Positions 1-9,962 of a DNA stretch of 64,000 bases are shown piece after piece. Under the pieces are notes generated by a model. It was not told where the DNA came from, did not search any database, and saw only the letters and a program-made list of their open reading frames with translations. The translations under genes were made by a program, and so were the position numbers. Numbering within the stretch: the stretch's first letter is position 1; every line of letters starts with the position of its first letter. The DNA comes from Actinoplanes derwentensis (GTDB taxonomy: Bacteria > Actinomycetota > Actinomycetes > Mycobacteriales > Micromonosporaceae), in assembly GCF_900104725.1 (NCBI RefSeq), contig NZ_LT629758.1:9962001-10026000 (forward strand), read 5' to 3'.

Positions 1-1
1 C

Positions 2-1006
2 CGGCCGGTCTCCTTCTTCGGGGTGCCCCGGATCTGGGAGAAGATGGTCGCCGGAGTGCAAGGTCGGCTTGCCACTGCCGAACCGCAGGTCAAGGCCGCC
101 GTCGACATGGCCCGGGCGGTCGCTCTGCAGGTCCACGAGATTCGTCAAGCAGGCTCGGAGATCCCGGCTGAGCTGGCCGCCAAGCACGCCATCCTGGACG
201 CGCAGGTGCTCAAGCCGTTGCGCGCGGGACTGGGCCTGGACAACATGCTCTGGGCCGGTAGCGGCGCCGCGCCGATCCCGGTCGAGGTCCTGCTCTACCT
301 CGCGAGCATCGGCGTCGACGTGCTCGAGGTCTGGGGGATGACCGAGACGACCGGCACGGCAACGATCAACACCCCGGACCATTTCCGTACGGGTACGGTC
401 GGCCGCCCCAACGGCGGCATGCAGATCCGTCTCGCCGACGACGGGGAGATCCTGGTCCGCGGCCCGCTCGTCTGCGCCGGATACCTGCGAGCCGATGGTG
501 GTGTCGACCCGGTCACCGACGCCGACGGGTGGCTGGCCACCGGAGACGTCGGGGTCTTCGACAGCGACGGCTACCTCACCATCACCGACCGCAAGAAAGA
601 GCTGATCATCAACTCGAGCGGGAAGAACATCTCACCCGCCCAGATCGAGAACCTGCTGCGCGCCCACCCGCTGATCGCGCAGGCCGTGGCGATCGGGGAC
701 CGGCAGCCGTACGTCACCGCCCTGATCGTCCTGGACGAGGAGACCGCCCCGATCTGGGCCGGTGCGAAGGGCCTGTCGTTCGGCACACTCGCCGACCTGG
801 CCGACGATCCGGTGCTGCGCGCCGAGATCGACGCGGCGGTGTCCACGGCCAACAGCAGATTGTCCCGGCCCGAGCAGGTCAAGACGTACCGGATCCTGTC
901 TCGGGGGTGGACCCCGGAGACCGGCGAACTGACCCCGACGCTGAAACTGCGGCGCCGGATCATCCAGGAGCGATACGCGGGGGAGATCGGCGCCCTCTAC
1001 CGCTGA
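2..1006 (+). CDS. Long-chain acyl-CoA synthetase (AMP-forming), C-terminal part
   Basis: The 5' end lies outside the window; the reading frame is open from base 2 (R-P-V-S-F-F-G-V-P-R-I-W). This is the C-terminal half of an ANL-superfamily adenylating enzyme, which activates fatty acids to acyl-AMP and then acyl-CoA in the cytoplasm. Visible motifs are WGMTETTG (the A5 region), TGDVGVFDSDGYLTITDRKKE (TGD and hinge) and the ISPAQIENLL segment of the mobile C-terminal domain. FadD15-like long-chain synthetases share these motifs. A 16-bp inverted repeat follows the stop codon. The substrate cannot be set from this fragment. Confidence 0.9.
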   Translation, partial: RPVSFFGVPRIWEKMVAGVQGRLATAEPQVKAAVDMARAVALQVHEIRQAGSEIPAELAAKHAILDAQVLKPLRAGLGLDNMLWAGSGAAPIPVEVLLYLASIGVDVLEVWGMTETTGTATINTPDHFRTGTVGRPNGGMQIRLADDGEILVRGPLVCAGYLRADGGVDPVTDADGWLATGDVGVFDSDGYLTITDRKKELIINSSGKNISPAQIENLLRAHPLIAQAVAIGDRQPYVTALIVLDEETAPIWAGAKGLSFGTLADLADDPVLRAEIDAAVSTANSRLSRPEQVKTYRILSRGWTPETGELTPTLKLRRRIIQERYAGEIGALYR

Positions 1007-1009
1007 CGC

Positions 1010-1048
1010 CGTTGCCGGCCGGGGCGTGTTGTGCCCCGGCCGGCAACG
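1010..1048. terminator. Bidirectional hairpin between convergent genes
   Basis: A perfect 16-bp inverted repeat (arms 1010-1025 and 1033-1048, 7-nt loop) lies between the stops of the acyl-CoA synthetase (+) and the small secreted protein (-). There is no T-tract, which is common for actinobacterial terminators. The role is inferred from position. Confidence 0.75.
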
Positions 1049-1054
1049 TTGATC

Positions 1055-1378
1055 TCAGTAGTACTTGCAGAACTTCCTGATCCCTGCCGCGTGTCCCTGC
1101 CGGAAGCCTTTGTCGAACCCGCGGGCGTAATCGGAATCGCCGAGCTTGTAGAGCTCCGTTCCCAAGGGCGAACATTCCTTGCGGGCCTCACGCCAGCCCG
1201 CCAGGTATCCGTTCTCGTAACCTCGCTGGAAATCCCGGCTCGACTGCGGCGCCGAAGCGGCCGCGACGGTCGTCGCGGGTACCGGTGCGGCGACGGCCGG
1301 TGCCGACACGACGGCGAGTCCAGCGGTCGTCAGGAACAGTGCTCCGGCGGCCAGCGCACAGCTGTTGCGAAGTTTCAT
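1055..1378 (-). CDS. Small secreted protein, unknown function
   Basis: A 107-aa product with a signal peptide: MKLRNS followed by an alanine/leucine-rich stretch and a likely cleavage after AVAA near residue 30. The mature part is short and Gly/Tyr/Arg-rich with two similar blocks, DFQRGYENGYLAGWREA and DYARGFDKGFRQGHAAG, separated by a Cys (residue 69) that could pair with Cys104. The blocks look like an internal duplication. The frame stays open further upstream, but the ATG at 1378 has a purine-rich ribosome site (GGAAGG) and starts exactly at the signal peptide. I do not recognise the family. Confidence 0.8.
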   Translation of the reverse strand: MKLRNSCALAAGALFLTTAGLAVVSAPAVAAPVPATTVAAASAPQSSRDFQRGYENGYLAGWREARKECSPLGTELYKLGDSDYARGFDKGFRQGHAAGIRKFCKYY

Positions 1379-1654
1379 CTCTCTGCCTTCCCCCGTTGTC
1401 CCGGAGGCGCCGGCTTGGCGTCCCCGGCAACTCGAAAACCTACGCCGCAGGCACCGCCGGTTTGCTGAAACCGCAGGTGGATGGCCGAACGGACGAGCGC
1501 CGGGGCTGTTCGGCCGAACTTGTCGGACATGCCCTCGTATCGCTGTGGCCTGCATCATCTTCTGCACTGTCAGCCACTGACGTGGCTCCGGAACGTGGTG
1601 CATGATGGCCCGGTTCACCACCGGTGATCACCGTATGCGGAGGTGGAAGAAGAC
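1379..1654. promoter_or_regulatory. Divergent intergenic region with CGGTGATCACCG palindrome
   Basis: This region separates the small secreted protein (-) from the GH26-like gene (+). A perfect 12-bp palindrome (CGGTGATCACCG, 1622-1633) sits 22 bases before the TTG start and is a plausible operator. No gene or clear -10 was recognised. Confidence 0.35.
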
Positions 1655-2752
1655 TTGAAGCGCCGTCAGATGCTGACCCTGCTGGCCCTCACCGGGGCCG
1701 CCGGCTGCGGCACCGCCACCGCCACTTCAGCCGCCACGCAGCCGTCCACAGTGGCGGGAACGCCCACTGCGGCCCCCTCGACGGCGGCGACCGCCCGTCT
1801 CGGGTCGGCCGCGACCGCCACATCCGCCGCCACGTCCGCGTCCGCCTCGGCATCCGCGTCCGCTTCCAAGGCCGCGCCGTCCTCGGCTCCGGCCACCGCC
1901 GGCGCCGGTCCGTCCGGGCGCGGCGGCCCGGTCCAGGCCCCCACTGGCAAAGTGCTGCTCGGGTCGTACCTGGCGCTCGGCGGCAAGAACCTGAAACAGA
2001 GCCTCTCGCTGCGCCGCGGGCAACTCGACCGGGAACAGCGGATCGTCCACCGGTTCTACCCGTGGAACGGTTACGTGCCCACGTCCGAACCCGACGTGGC
2101 CAAGAGCAGCACCCTGATGGTTTCGTGGCACGGCGCGCCCTACGCCGGGATCCTCAACGGCGGTTCAAACACCAACATCCGCTCCGTCGCCCGCAAGCTG
2201 AAGAACATGAAACGCCCCATCCTGCTGCGCTGGGGCTGGGAGATGAACGGCGACTGGTTCGAATGGGGCGGCGCGCAGAACGGCCAGAGCCCGGCGAACT
2301 ACGTCAAGGCCTGGAAGCGCCTGCACCGGATCTTCGCCGAGCAGGGCGCCGACAACGTGGCCTGGGTCTGGAGCCCCAACTGGAACTCCTCACCGAACGT
2401 GTCGTGGAACAAGGTGCAGAACTACTACCCCGGTGACGAGTACGTCGACTGGGTCGGCATCTCGGGCTACAACTTCTACAACGAGACCCCGTCCACGCTG
2501 TTCAACCCGATCACTTCCCGGTACGGATCCCGCAAGCCGATCATCCTCAGCGAGACGGCCGCCGTGAAGAACAAGGCAAAGTGGATCAAGCAGCTGCACA
2601 CCTGGGTCGAGAAGACCCCAGCCGTCGGCGCGGTCGTCTGGTTCGACACCGACATCCAACAGGGCACCGACCACAACTTCCGCTTCGACACCGACACCGC
2701 GGCCCTGTCCGCCTACCGAACAATGGCCCGAAGCTCCCGCTTCACCGGCTGA
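1655..2752 (+). CDS. Secreted GH26-like glycoside hydrolase (beta-mannanase type)
   Basis: About 365 aa. The N-terminus KRRQMLTLLALTGAAGC resembles a twin-arginine or lipoprotein signal, though the lipobox is weak. A low-complexity Ala/Ser/Thr linker (residues about 25-90) leads to the catalytic domain. LLRWGWEMNGDWFEWG (about 191-205) matches the GH26 acid/base motif with Glu near 196, and PIILSETAAV supplies the second Glu near 300. GH26 enzymes cleave beta-1,4-mannan or mixed-linkage glucan. The start is uncertain: TTG 1655 follows a purine-rich stretch, and GTG 1643 is the in-frame alternative. A short GC hairpin overlaps the stop (about 2749-2767). No partner genes adjoin it. Confidence 0.8.
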   Translation: MKRRQMLTLLALTGAAGCGTATATSAATQPSTVAGTPTAAPSTAATARLGSAATATSAATSASASASASASKAAPSSAPATAGAGPSGRGGPVQAPTGKVLLGSYLALGGKNLKQSLSLRRGQLDREQRIVHRFYPWNGYVPTSEPDVAKSSTLMVSWHGAPYAGILNGGSNTNIRSVARKLKNMKRPILLRWGWEMNGDWFEWGGAQNGQSPANYVKAWKRLHRIFAEQGADNVAWVWSPNWNSSPNVSWNKVQNYYPGDEYVDWVGISGYNFYNETPSTLFNPITSRYGSRKPIILSETAAVKNKAKWIKQLHTWVEKTPAVGAVVWFDTDIQQGTDHNFRFDTDTAALSAYRTMARSSRFTG

Positions 2753-2878
2753 GGGCGTCCCTCTCAGGCGTTGCAGAGAAACAAGCCGTAGCTTCCGGGA
2801 TTGCTGTTCGTTGATCTGTTATAGCGGTGACGGGTGAGACGCGGTCGATGTCGGCGGCGAAGTTCGAGGTGATCGTCC

Positions 2879-3150
2879 GACCTGGCCGCCAACACCGGCT
2901 GGGTCGACGTCGGCACCAGCCACGACACCGCCGGGTTCGCCGTCGAATCGATCCACCGCTGGTGGACGACTACCGGCCGCAACGACTACCCCCACGCGCA
3001 CCGAAGTGGAACAAGATCGAGCACCGACTGTTCTGCCACATCACCATGAACTGGCGCGGCCGGCCGCTGACCAGCCACGAAGTCATCGTGCAGTCCATCG
3101 CCGCGACCACCACCGGCACCGGCCTGCGCGTCCATGCTCAACTCGACTCC
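2879..3150 (+). pseudogene. ISAzo13-family transposase remnant
   Basis: Two pieces of a DDE transposase are readable. Bases 2879-3000 encode DLAANTGWVDVGTSHDTAGF continuing to RNDYPHAH. After a junction at about 3000 with a frame change, 3001-3144 encodes PKWNKIEHRLFCHITMNW continuing to GLRVHAQLD. From my memory of ISAzo13-type proteins, roughly 40 residues holding a catalytic Asp are missing between them. The N-terminal half and both inverted repeats are absent. The region is dead, and it separates the GH26-like gene from the hydrolase operon. Confidence 0.75.
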
Positions 3151-3301
3151 GTGCTGTTCCACTCCTACCGCAGCACCATCCGCCGAGCCGTCACCGAGGT
3201 CCACAACTCCTCGACCGATACGGCACCGCCATCATCCCGGCAGCGCCACGTCCCCACATGTGACTCATGTATCAGCGCTATACAAGTTGTTGGCGAGCTT
3301 A

Positions 3302-3322
3302 TATCGTCGTTATATGACGTCA
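3302..3322 (+). promoter_or_regulatory. Leaderless promoter and possible TetR operator
   Basis: TATCGT (3302-3307, fits TANNNT) ends six bases before the ATG at 3314, the spacing of a leaderless actinobacterial promoter. There is no ribosome site before this ATG. The palindrome TGACGTCA (3315-3322) overlaps the first codons, and GTAT-N7-ATAC lies upstream near 3270-3284. Either could be the site of the downstream TetR protein. Confidence 0.5.
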
Positions 3323-4225
3323 ACCGATGAGATCCTGGATCAGCTGGCGGGTGTGCTGGCCCGCCCGGGCCGCGCCCCGGTGCTGCGCACGCCCGGCGAG
3401 CTGGGCCTGGAGTACGAGGACCTGACCTTCCCTGCCACCGACGGGGTCCAGCTGGAAGCCTGGTACATCCCCCGCCCGGGCTCGACCGAACTGGTCATCG
3501 TCAATCACCCGCTGCAGTTCAACCGGTACGGCTACCCCAGTCACCTGGAGCCCTGGCGAACCTTCGGGGCGGCCGGGGGCAACACCTTCGAGGTCGACTA
3601 CATGGAGGACTACCGCATCCTGCACGAGGCGGGCTATCACGTCCTCACCTACGACATGCGCAACTTCGGCCTCAGCCCGGAGGCGAACGGCGGCATCGCC
3701 GGCCGGCGGTTCGAGGCACGGGACGTGGTCGGCTCCCTACGGTTCGCCCGGACGGACGAGCGCCTGCGCGACCTGACCGTGGGTCTCTTCAGCCGGTGCA
3801 ACGGCGCCAACGCCACGTTCTGGGCGATGGAGGCGTGGCCGGAGGAGTTCGAGGACGTGCGCTGCCTGGTCGCGCCCCAGCCGCTCTCGGCGGAGGTGAC
3901 CATGCGGCGCCTGCTGGACCTCATCGGGATCCCGGATCGTCTGGGCGACCTCGAGCAGCAGGTACGGCTGAAAGGCGCACTGCCGTTCGCCCAGCTGACG
4001 CCGGTCCCCGCGGCGGCTGCCGTGACCGTCCCGACCTTTCTCTACCAGGTACGCGACGACGTGATGACCGAGCCGTCCGACGTGCAGGCGATGTACGACG
4101 CCATCCCGCAGGTGGACAAGAAGCTGATGTGGATCGAGGGAACCACCGCCCGGTGGGACGGTTACCTGGAGTTCCAGCGCCGGCCGGAGCCGATGCTGGA
4201 GTGGTTCCGCACGCACATGAAGTAG
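3314..4225 (+). CDS. Alpha/beta hydrolase family protein
   Basis: 303 aa, cytoplasmic with no signal peptide. The fold is indicated by an early beta-strand region (VIVNHPLQFNRYGYPS), a strand and turn (YHVLTYDMRNFGLS) and a strand-nucleophile region (LTVGLFSRCNGANATFW). The nucleophile elbow reads FSRCNG rather than a classic GxSxG, so the chemistry is uncertain. A possible acid loop follows near VPTFLYQVRDDVMTEPSD. The C-terminus fits the final strand and helix. The start is placed at 3314 because a TANNNT element lies six bases upstream; the frame is open further 5', into the IS remnant. It forms an operon with the TetR gene 12 bases downstream. Confidence 0.8.
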   Translation: MTSTDEILDQLAGVLARPGRAPVLRTPGELGLEYEDLTFPATDGVQLEAWYIPRPGSTELVIVNHPLQFNRYGYPSHLEPWRTFGAAGGNTFEVDYMEDYRILHEAGYHVLTYDMRNFGLSPEANGGIAGRRFEARDVVGSLRFARTDERLRDLTVGLFSRCNGANATFWAMEAWPEEFEDVRCLVAPQPLSAEVTMRRLLDLIGIPDRLGDLEQQVRLKGALPFAQLTPVPAAAAVTVPTFLYQVRDDVMTEPSDVQAMYDAIPQVDKKLMWIEGTTARWDGYLEFQRRPEPMLEWFRTHMK

Positions 4226-4237
4226 GGTCACCGTCCT

Positions 4238-4939
4238 GTGAGCCCACGAGCAGACATCCGGCCGGACCCCGAGACGCGTCGGCAGATCCTGGAAGCGGCC
4301 GGGCGCCTGCTCACCGAGTCACCCGGCGGCGACGTGTCGATCCGCGCGGTGTGCGAGATCGTCGGGGTCAAATCGCCCACGATCTACCACTACTTCGGCG
4401 ACAAGAACGGTCTGCTGGACGCGGTGGTCGAGGACGGGTTCCGCCGCTACCTGCAGGAGAAGCAGCAGCGACTGGCCACCGGCGACCTGATGACCGCTCT
4501 GCGGGACGGCTGGACGATGCACATCTCGTTCGCCGTGCAGAACCCGGCCATCTACAACCTCATGTACGACGATCCACAGGTCCGCCGGACCAGTCCGGCC
4601 GCGGGTGCGGCCCGGCAGGAACTGGAGACCGAGATGCAACGGCTGGCCGCGTCGCACCGGCTGGTCCTGCCGGTCCAGCAGGCCGCGGACGCGATGGAGG
4701 CGGCCGCGGTCGGCACCGCGCTCCATCTGATCCGCACAGGTGGCTCGGCCGACGATCCGGTCGTGACCGTGGTCCGGGACGCGATGATCGCCGCGCTGTT
4801 CGGCACCTCGGCGACTCCCGCCGACGTGCCGAGCGCGGCTACGGCCCTGCGGGCCCACCTGCCCGACGGTCCGGTCCCGCCACTCAGGGCCAGCGAGACC
4901 GGCCTGCTCCGGGACTGGCTCGACCAACTCGCCGGTTGA
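4238..4939 (+). CDS. TetR/AcrR family transcriptional regulator
   Basis: 233 aa, GTG start. The N-terminal helix-turn-helix spans about residues 10-56 (TRRQILEAAGRLL, then VSIRAVCEIVGVKSPTIYHYFGDK), the signature of TetR DNA-binding domains. The rest is an alpha-helical ligand domain with a TetR_C-like pattern. It lies 12 bases after the hydrolase gene, so it probably represses its own operon, and the hydrolase may act on the inducer or its precursor. The ligand is unknown. Confidence 0.92.
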   Translation: MSPRADIRPDPETRRQILEAAGRLLTESPGGDVSIRAVCEIVGVKSPTIYHYFGDKNGLLDAVVEDGFRRYLQEKQQRLATGDLMTALRDGWTMHISFAVQNPAIYNLMYDDPQVRRTSPAAGAARQELETEMQRLAASHRLVLPVQQAADAMEAAAVGTALHLIRTGGSADDPVVTVVRDAMIAALFGTSATPADVPSAATALRAHLPDGPVPPLRASETGLLRDWLDQLAG

Positions 4940-4962
4940 CGGGGCCGGCCCCGTCAACCGGC
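4931..4962. terminator. 32-nt perfect palindrome overlapping the tetR stop
   Basis: GCCGGTTGACGGGGCC is followed at once by its exact reverse complement. The tetR stop codon (4937-4939) lies inside the left arm. This is likely the operon terminator; no T-tract follows. Confidence 0.7.
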
Positions 4963-5291
4963 TGCTCGGAGCGGAGCGGGCGGGGGTGAGTGGTCCCGCA
5001 CCTGGCAGGGAGCGCGGCGACACGGACAGATGGCATGAACGCCCGCAACTGCCGTACGTGCCGGGCGGTCTGGTGGCAGGAGTCGTGAGCGCAAGAGGTA
5101 TCCAGGCGGATCCGGCTTGGCTAAGGCGGCGCGTCGTGGCAAGCACGAGACAGACCGGCGGTTCGCCGAGCGCGCGGTGGCGCCGGCCGGGGACCTGTTT
5201 CCGGTGCCAGACAGCAGTCCTCCGCACCGCAACCCACCGGCACTACGCCGTCATGGAGATCAAAGCCGGGAGTCCCAAAACCTGCACTGCC
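4963..5291. other. Intergenic stretch without recognised gene
   Basis: No open frame here gives a recognisable protein, and no RNA structure, operator or repeat stood out. It separates the tetR terminator from the 3' end of the toxin gene. Confidence 0.5.
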
Positions 5292-5630
5292 TCAGTGCAG
5301 CCAGGCCACCTCGTCCCGGCCCGGAGCGGGGAACTCGGCGATGGCTTTGGCGAGCCGGTGCAGACCCGATGACGTGCGCGGAAAACGGCGGCTCGACACG
5401 AAGACGATGCCGGCGTGGCTGAAGCCCTGCTGCGCCAGGCGCGCGAAGTCGCTGATGTTCTCGGTGACGATGCAGCGGTCGTTGCGGGCGGCCCAGGTGA
5501 GGACGTCCTCGTCGGTCTTGGACGCGAGCCCGACCTCGACGTCGAGCACCGCGACGGCGTCATGCCCCGCGGCCCGCAGTTGCTGCGCGAGAGAGGGCGG
5601 ATACATCTCGTCGAGGATCAGGGTCGTCAT
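5292..5630 (-). CDS. DUF5615 PIN-like toxin
   Basis: 112 aa. The N-terminus MTTLILDEMYPPSLAQQLRA supplies an early Asp after a beta-strand, typical of the PIN-like DUF5615 (Mut7-C related) fold. Further acidic positions follow in ASKTDEDVLTWAARNDRCIV and TENISDF, which would complete a metal-binding nuclease site. Family members are toxins paired with DUF433 or ribbon-helix-helix antitoxins. The start overlaps the antitoxin stop by four bases (ATGA), indicating translational coupling with the antitoxin first. Confidence 0.85.
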   Translation of the reverse strand: MTTLILDEMYPPSLAQQLRAAGHDAVAVLDVEVGLASKTDEDVLTWAARNDRCIVTENISDFARLAQQGFSHAGIVFVSSRRFPRTSSGLHRLAKAIAEFPAPGRDEVAWLH

Positions 5631-6076
5631 GAATGCGGCTTCCGGAGAATCGCCTGCTGGGCCTCCCATAGTCGCTCCTCCCGGTCCGCGGTCTCCCGGT
5701 TGAGGACGATCCGTTCGTCGATCTCGCCCGGGTAGGCCGCGTAATAGCGCACCGCGATCCCGGCGATCGTCGCCGTCAATCCGGTGACCTCGGCGAGTTC
5801 GGCGAGGAGTGATGCCGGGTCGGCCTCGGGATTTTCGTCGCGGATGTCCTTCAGCGCCCCGATCACCTCCCACACGTCGGGCCCGCCGGACAGGGCCGCC
5901 CGTCGTCCGGTGGGACCCGGCCGGAAGATGACGCCCGGGTGTTCGTGGGAGCGCAGCGCCTCGTCGATGAACATGTTGGCGACCGACGACGACGAGGACC
6001 CCGGATGCTCGCGGACGTAGCGATCGAGCCGGGAGAGCACGTCTTCGTCGAAGCGGACCGAGCGTGGAGCAGCCAT
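5627..6076 (-). CDS. Antitoxin with N-terminal ribbon-helix-helix and DUF433-like region
   Basis: 149 aa. MAAPRSVRFDEDVLSRLDRY looks like a ribbon-helix-helix strand and first helix, followed by a Ser-rich turn and a second helix (SVANMFIDEALRSHE). HPGVIFRPGPTGRRAALSGG followed by DVWEVIGAL resembles the start of DUF433 antitoxins that partner DUF5615 toxins. The C-terminal part (about 95-149) is helical and charged and likely wraps the toxin. The ATG directly abuts a palindromic operator with no room for a ribosome site, so the mRNA is probably leaderless and self-repressed. Confidence 0.82.
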   Translation of the reverse strand: MAAPRSVRFDEDVLSRLDRYVREHPGSSSSSVANMFIDEALRSHEHPGVIFRPGPTGRRAALSGGPDVWEVIGALKDIRDENPEADPASLLAELAEVTGLTATIAGIAVRYYAAYPGEIDERIVLNRETADREERLWEAQQAILRKPHS

Positions 6077-6101
6077 GACTACATAGTAGTCGGTTGTAGT
6101 C
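6077..6101 (-). promoter_or_regulatory. Autoregulatory operator overlapping a leaderless promoter
   Basis: GACTAC-ATA-GTAGTC (6077-6091) is a perfect interrupted palindrome directly before the antitoxin ATG, and a third GTAGTC half-site lies at 6096-6101. On the minus strand the palindrome contains TACTAT (TANNNT) followed by exactly six bases and the ATG. Bound antitoxin would therefore cover both the -10 and the transcription start. Confidence 0.65.
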
Positions 6102-6156
6102 GCCCGGACGGTTAAATGACGGGCGGGATCAGGTCCGGGCGGGCAGACTCGGGGCC

Positions 6157-6717
6157 ATGAGTGAGGATGTTCGGGATGTCGCCGGGTTGACGGCTGTGCT
6201 GGAGGCCGGGGAGCGGGTCAAGTACCTGTACTTCTGGGGCCACCAGGCCGGGAAGGACGGCGACCCCGGAGCCGGGTGCCTGAGTCAGTGGTTCCCGTCG
6301 GTGTTCCGGGTCGACGGGGTGGAGTTCGCGACCGCCGAGCACTACATGATGTGGCGCAAGGCGAAGCTGTTCGGCGACGAGGTGATGGCCGGGAAGATCC
6401 TGGCCGCCGGGCACCCGCACGAGGCGAAGAAGCTGGGCGGGCGGGTGGCCGGCTTCGACCAGCGGATCTGGGACGAACACCGGATGCCGATCGTGGTCGC
6501 CGGCAACCTGGCGAAGTTCAGCGCCGACCCGGCACTGCGGGACTACCTGACCGCGACCGGCGACCGGATCCTCGTCGAGGCGAGCCCGATGGACCGGATC
6601 TGGGGCATCGGCCTGACCCGCGACGACGAGCGCGCTGCCGACCCGTACCGCTGGCGGGGCCTGAATCTCCTGGGTTTCGCCTTGATGGAGGTGCGCGCCC
6701 GGCTCGTCACAGGGTGA
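6157..6717 (+). CDS. NADAR (YbiA-like) family protein
   Basis: 186 aa, matching the NADAR/DUF1768 family. E. coli YbiA is a reported N-glycosidase on riboflavin-pathway intermediates, and other NADAR proteins act on ADP-ribosylated targets. Diagnostic segments are YLYFWGH, LSQWFPSVFRVDGVEFATAE, HYMMWRKAKLF, NLAKFSADPALRDYLTATGD, SPMDRIWGIGL and the C-terminal NLLGFALMEVR. Length is normal. It is divergent from the toxin-antitoxin operon with an 80-base gap. Its stop overlaps the next, convergent gene by 11 bases. The true substrate is not visible from sequence. Confidence 0.9.
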   Translation: MSEDVRDVAGLTAVLEAGERVKYLYFWGHQAGKDGDPGAGCLSQWFPSVFRVDGVEFATAEHYMMWRKAKLFGDEVMAGKILAAGHPHEAKKLGGRVAGFDQRIWDEHRMPIVVAGNLAKFSADPALRDYLTATGDRILVEASPMDRIWGIGLTRDDERAADPYRWRGLNLLGFALMEVRARLVTG

Positions 6718-7174
6718 GAGTTCGGCGGGTCGGGTGGCCGTCGCGGCGTCGCCAGTGGTCGGTGTAGACGATGCGGGCCGGGGTGAGGACGGCCAGGACG
6801 CAGCGGGACGGGTCGGACAGGAAGCGGGTTCGTTCGGTCTCGTGGATGCTCCGGGTCACGATCTGCCAGCGGGCGTCGAAGCCGGGGTCGCCGGGGGTCA
6901 GGATCTGCGCGGTGCCGAAGAGCTGGGCGCCGCGGCTGCTCTCCGGGGTGGTCAGCGGGGCGAAGACGCCGGCTGACATGCGCGGGTCGGCGCGCAGGTT
7001 GCGGATCTTGGGGGAGTCGCCCAGGGACGTGACGATCAGGGTGAAACCGTCCGCGAAGTAGCGCACCGGAGTGGCGTGCGGGGCGCCTCCGGGGTCGGTG
7101 GTGGCCAGCACGCACATGTTGTTGGTGGCCAGCAGGTTGCGGATGTCTTCTTCCAGCGCAGCGACAGGGGACAT
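6707..7174 (-). CDS. Pyridoxamine 5'-phosphate oxidase-like flavin/F420 split-barrel protein
   Basis: 155 aa. The sequence fits the split beta-barrel: NNMCVLATTDPGGAPHATPV for the first strands, GFTLIVTSLGDSPKIRNLRA for the cofactor phosphate region, then a strand series ending in LAVLTPARIVYTDHWRR. Members bind FMN or F420 and reduce or sense small molecules; the lack of a canonical PNPOx C-terminus argues against true PdxH. The start is set at 7174 because the upstream extension crosses a long hairpin (7178-7213). It overlaps the convergent NADAR gene by 11 bases. Confidence 0.8.
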   Translation of the reverse strand: MSPVAALEEDIRNLLATNNMCVLATTDPGGAPHATPVRYFADGFTLIVTSLGDSPKIRNLRADPRMSAGVFAPLTTPESSRGAQLFGTAQILTPGDPGFDARWQIVTRSIHETERTRFLSDPSRCVLAVLTPARIVYTDHWRRRDGHPTRRTLTL

Positions 7175-7177
7175 GCA

Positions 7178-7213
7178 GAAATGATCACCCCGGATTGCCG
7201 GGGTGATCATTTC
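7178..7213. terminator. 36-nt perfect hairpin (16-bp stem, ATTG loop)
   Basis: Arms 7178-7193 and 7198-7213 are exact complements with a 4-base loop. It lies 14 bases past the protease stop and 3 bases before the PNPOx-like start, both genes on the minus strand. It likely ends protease transcription. An operator role for the downstream gene is possible because it touches that start. Confidence 0.7.
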
Positions 7214-7227
7214 AGGGGTGTGGGGGA

Positions 7228-8631
<1,404 letters not shown>

Positions 8632-8641
<10 letters not shown>

Positions 8642-9894
8642 GTGGCCTGTTTGCCGATCACCTTGTACGGGCAGTCCGCAGCCTCGGCCAGCAGCAGTGC
8701 CGCCGTCCGGTTGCGGGCCGTCTCGGCCGGGATCACGCTGGCCGGCGGGTAGAACCCGCCACCCGACGCGGTGCCCGGGTACAACTCGAAGGTGAAGGCG
8801 AAGATCTTGTGCACGCCCCACAGCCAGTCGAGCGAGTCACCGTCGGTGATGTAGAGGTCGCTGGACTGCTGGGGCGTGTACCCGTTGGTGGCCGCGAACT
8901 GCTGGCCGAGCGTGGCGAACGTGTTGTACTGGTCGGCGTTCATGCCGGTCGCGGTGTTCGCGGTGGTGTGCCCGTACGGCCACAGCACCAGCTTCGAGTA
9001 CGAGTGGAAGTCGATCGCGGCCTTGATCTGCTGCACACCACCGACCACCCGGCTGTTCACGAAGTCCCGGATCACCTTGGTCTCCGGTGACGAGAACGCC
9101 GCGGTGCCCCGGTAGGTGGCCGACGAGGTGGTGCCGGACGAGCCGCCGCAGCAGCCCCAGTTGTAGCCGTAGTTGCGGTTCAGGTCGGTGCCGACGTAGC
9201 TGGAGCCGCTGTTGGGCTGCCGGTTCTTGCGCCACGACCGGTAGCTGCCGGTGGCGATGTCGTACTCGACACCGTCCGGGTTCACCATCGGGATGATCCA
9301 GATCTCCCGGGTGTCGACGATGTTCTTGACCCGGGTGTCCGTGGCGTACGTCTTGGTGAACTGGCCGAGCAGGTAGAGCGCCTGCTCCGCGGTCAGGTGC
9401 TCACGGGCGTGGTGGTTGGCGTCGTACAGGACCTCGGGCTCGCTCTCGTCGGTGGCGACGTTGTCCGAGATCTTGACGGCCACGATGTCCCGGCCCTCGT
9501 ACGACTTGCCCAGCACCCGCTTGCTCGCGATCGCCGGGTAGGCCGCCACCACGGCGTTGATCTCGGCGATCGTCTCCGGGTAGTCGTGGTACGCGGCGTC
9601 GGCGGTCGGGAAGGCCGTCGTGGTCAGCACCGACTCCACGGTGAAGCCGAGCTGCCGCAGCTTGCTCACCTCGGCACCGGTGGCGGTGATGTGGGCGACC
9701 GAGTGCTCGATGTTGTCGATCGCCGCTCCGGCGCGCTGGATGGTGTTGCGCTGCGCGACCGTGCGGACGTCGAGGACCTCGTACTCGGCGGCCGGGTCGG
9801 GGGCGGCCCCGGCTCCGGCGGGGGAGGACGCGGACACCGCCGCGGTCGCGCAGAGCGCCACCGCGGTCAGTACCGCAAGGGAACGTCGTCTCAT
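8632..9894 (-). CDS. Secreted zinc carboxypeptidase (M14)
   Basis: 420 aa. Signal peptide ([20 protein letters not shown], Ala-rich cleavage region near 30), a propeptide-like segment (about 35-105), then the M14 domain. Zinc ligands are His162 and Glu165 in NHHAREHL and His297 in AIDFHSYS. Substrate-binding Arg/Asn lie in [11 protein letters not shown], and the catalytic Glu is 370 in [10 protein letters not shown]. This fits an extracellular enzyme removing C-terminal residues from peptides, a functional complement to the nearby trypsin-like protease. The start has a strong GGAGGT ribosome site. Confidence 0.95.
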
Positions 9895-9962
9895 GAACGA
9901 CCTCCGGCATCTGGGGAAAGGTGCTCACAGCAAACCCCCAGGCATCGACGTTCGGCAATGCA

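Noticed and set aside
2764..3001. A minus-strand reading through the IS remnant, which gives an apparent C-terminus
   Set aside because: It lacks any recognisable domain, while the plus strand carries clear ISAzo13 transposase segments.
3134..3313. Upstream extension of the hydrolase gene
   Set aside because: The extension reads IS-remnant sequence with no hydrolase similarity, and the ATG at 3314 has a properly spaced -10.
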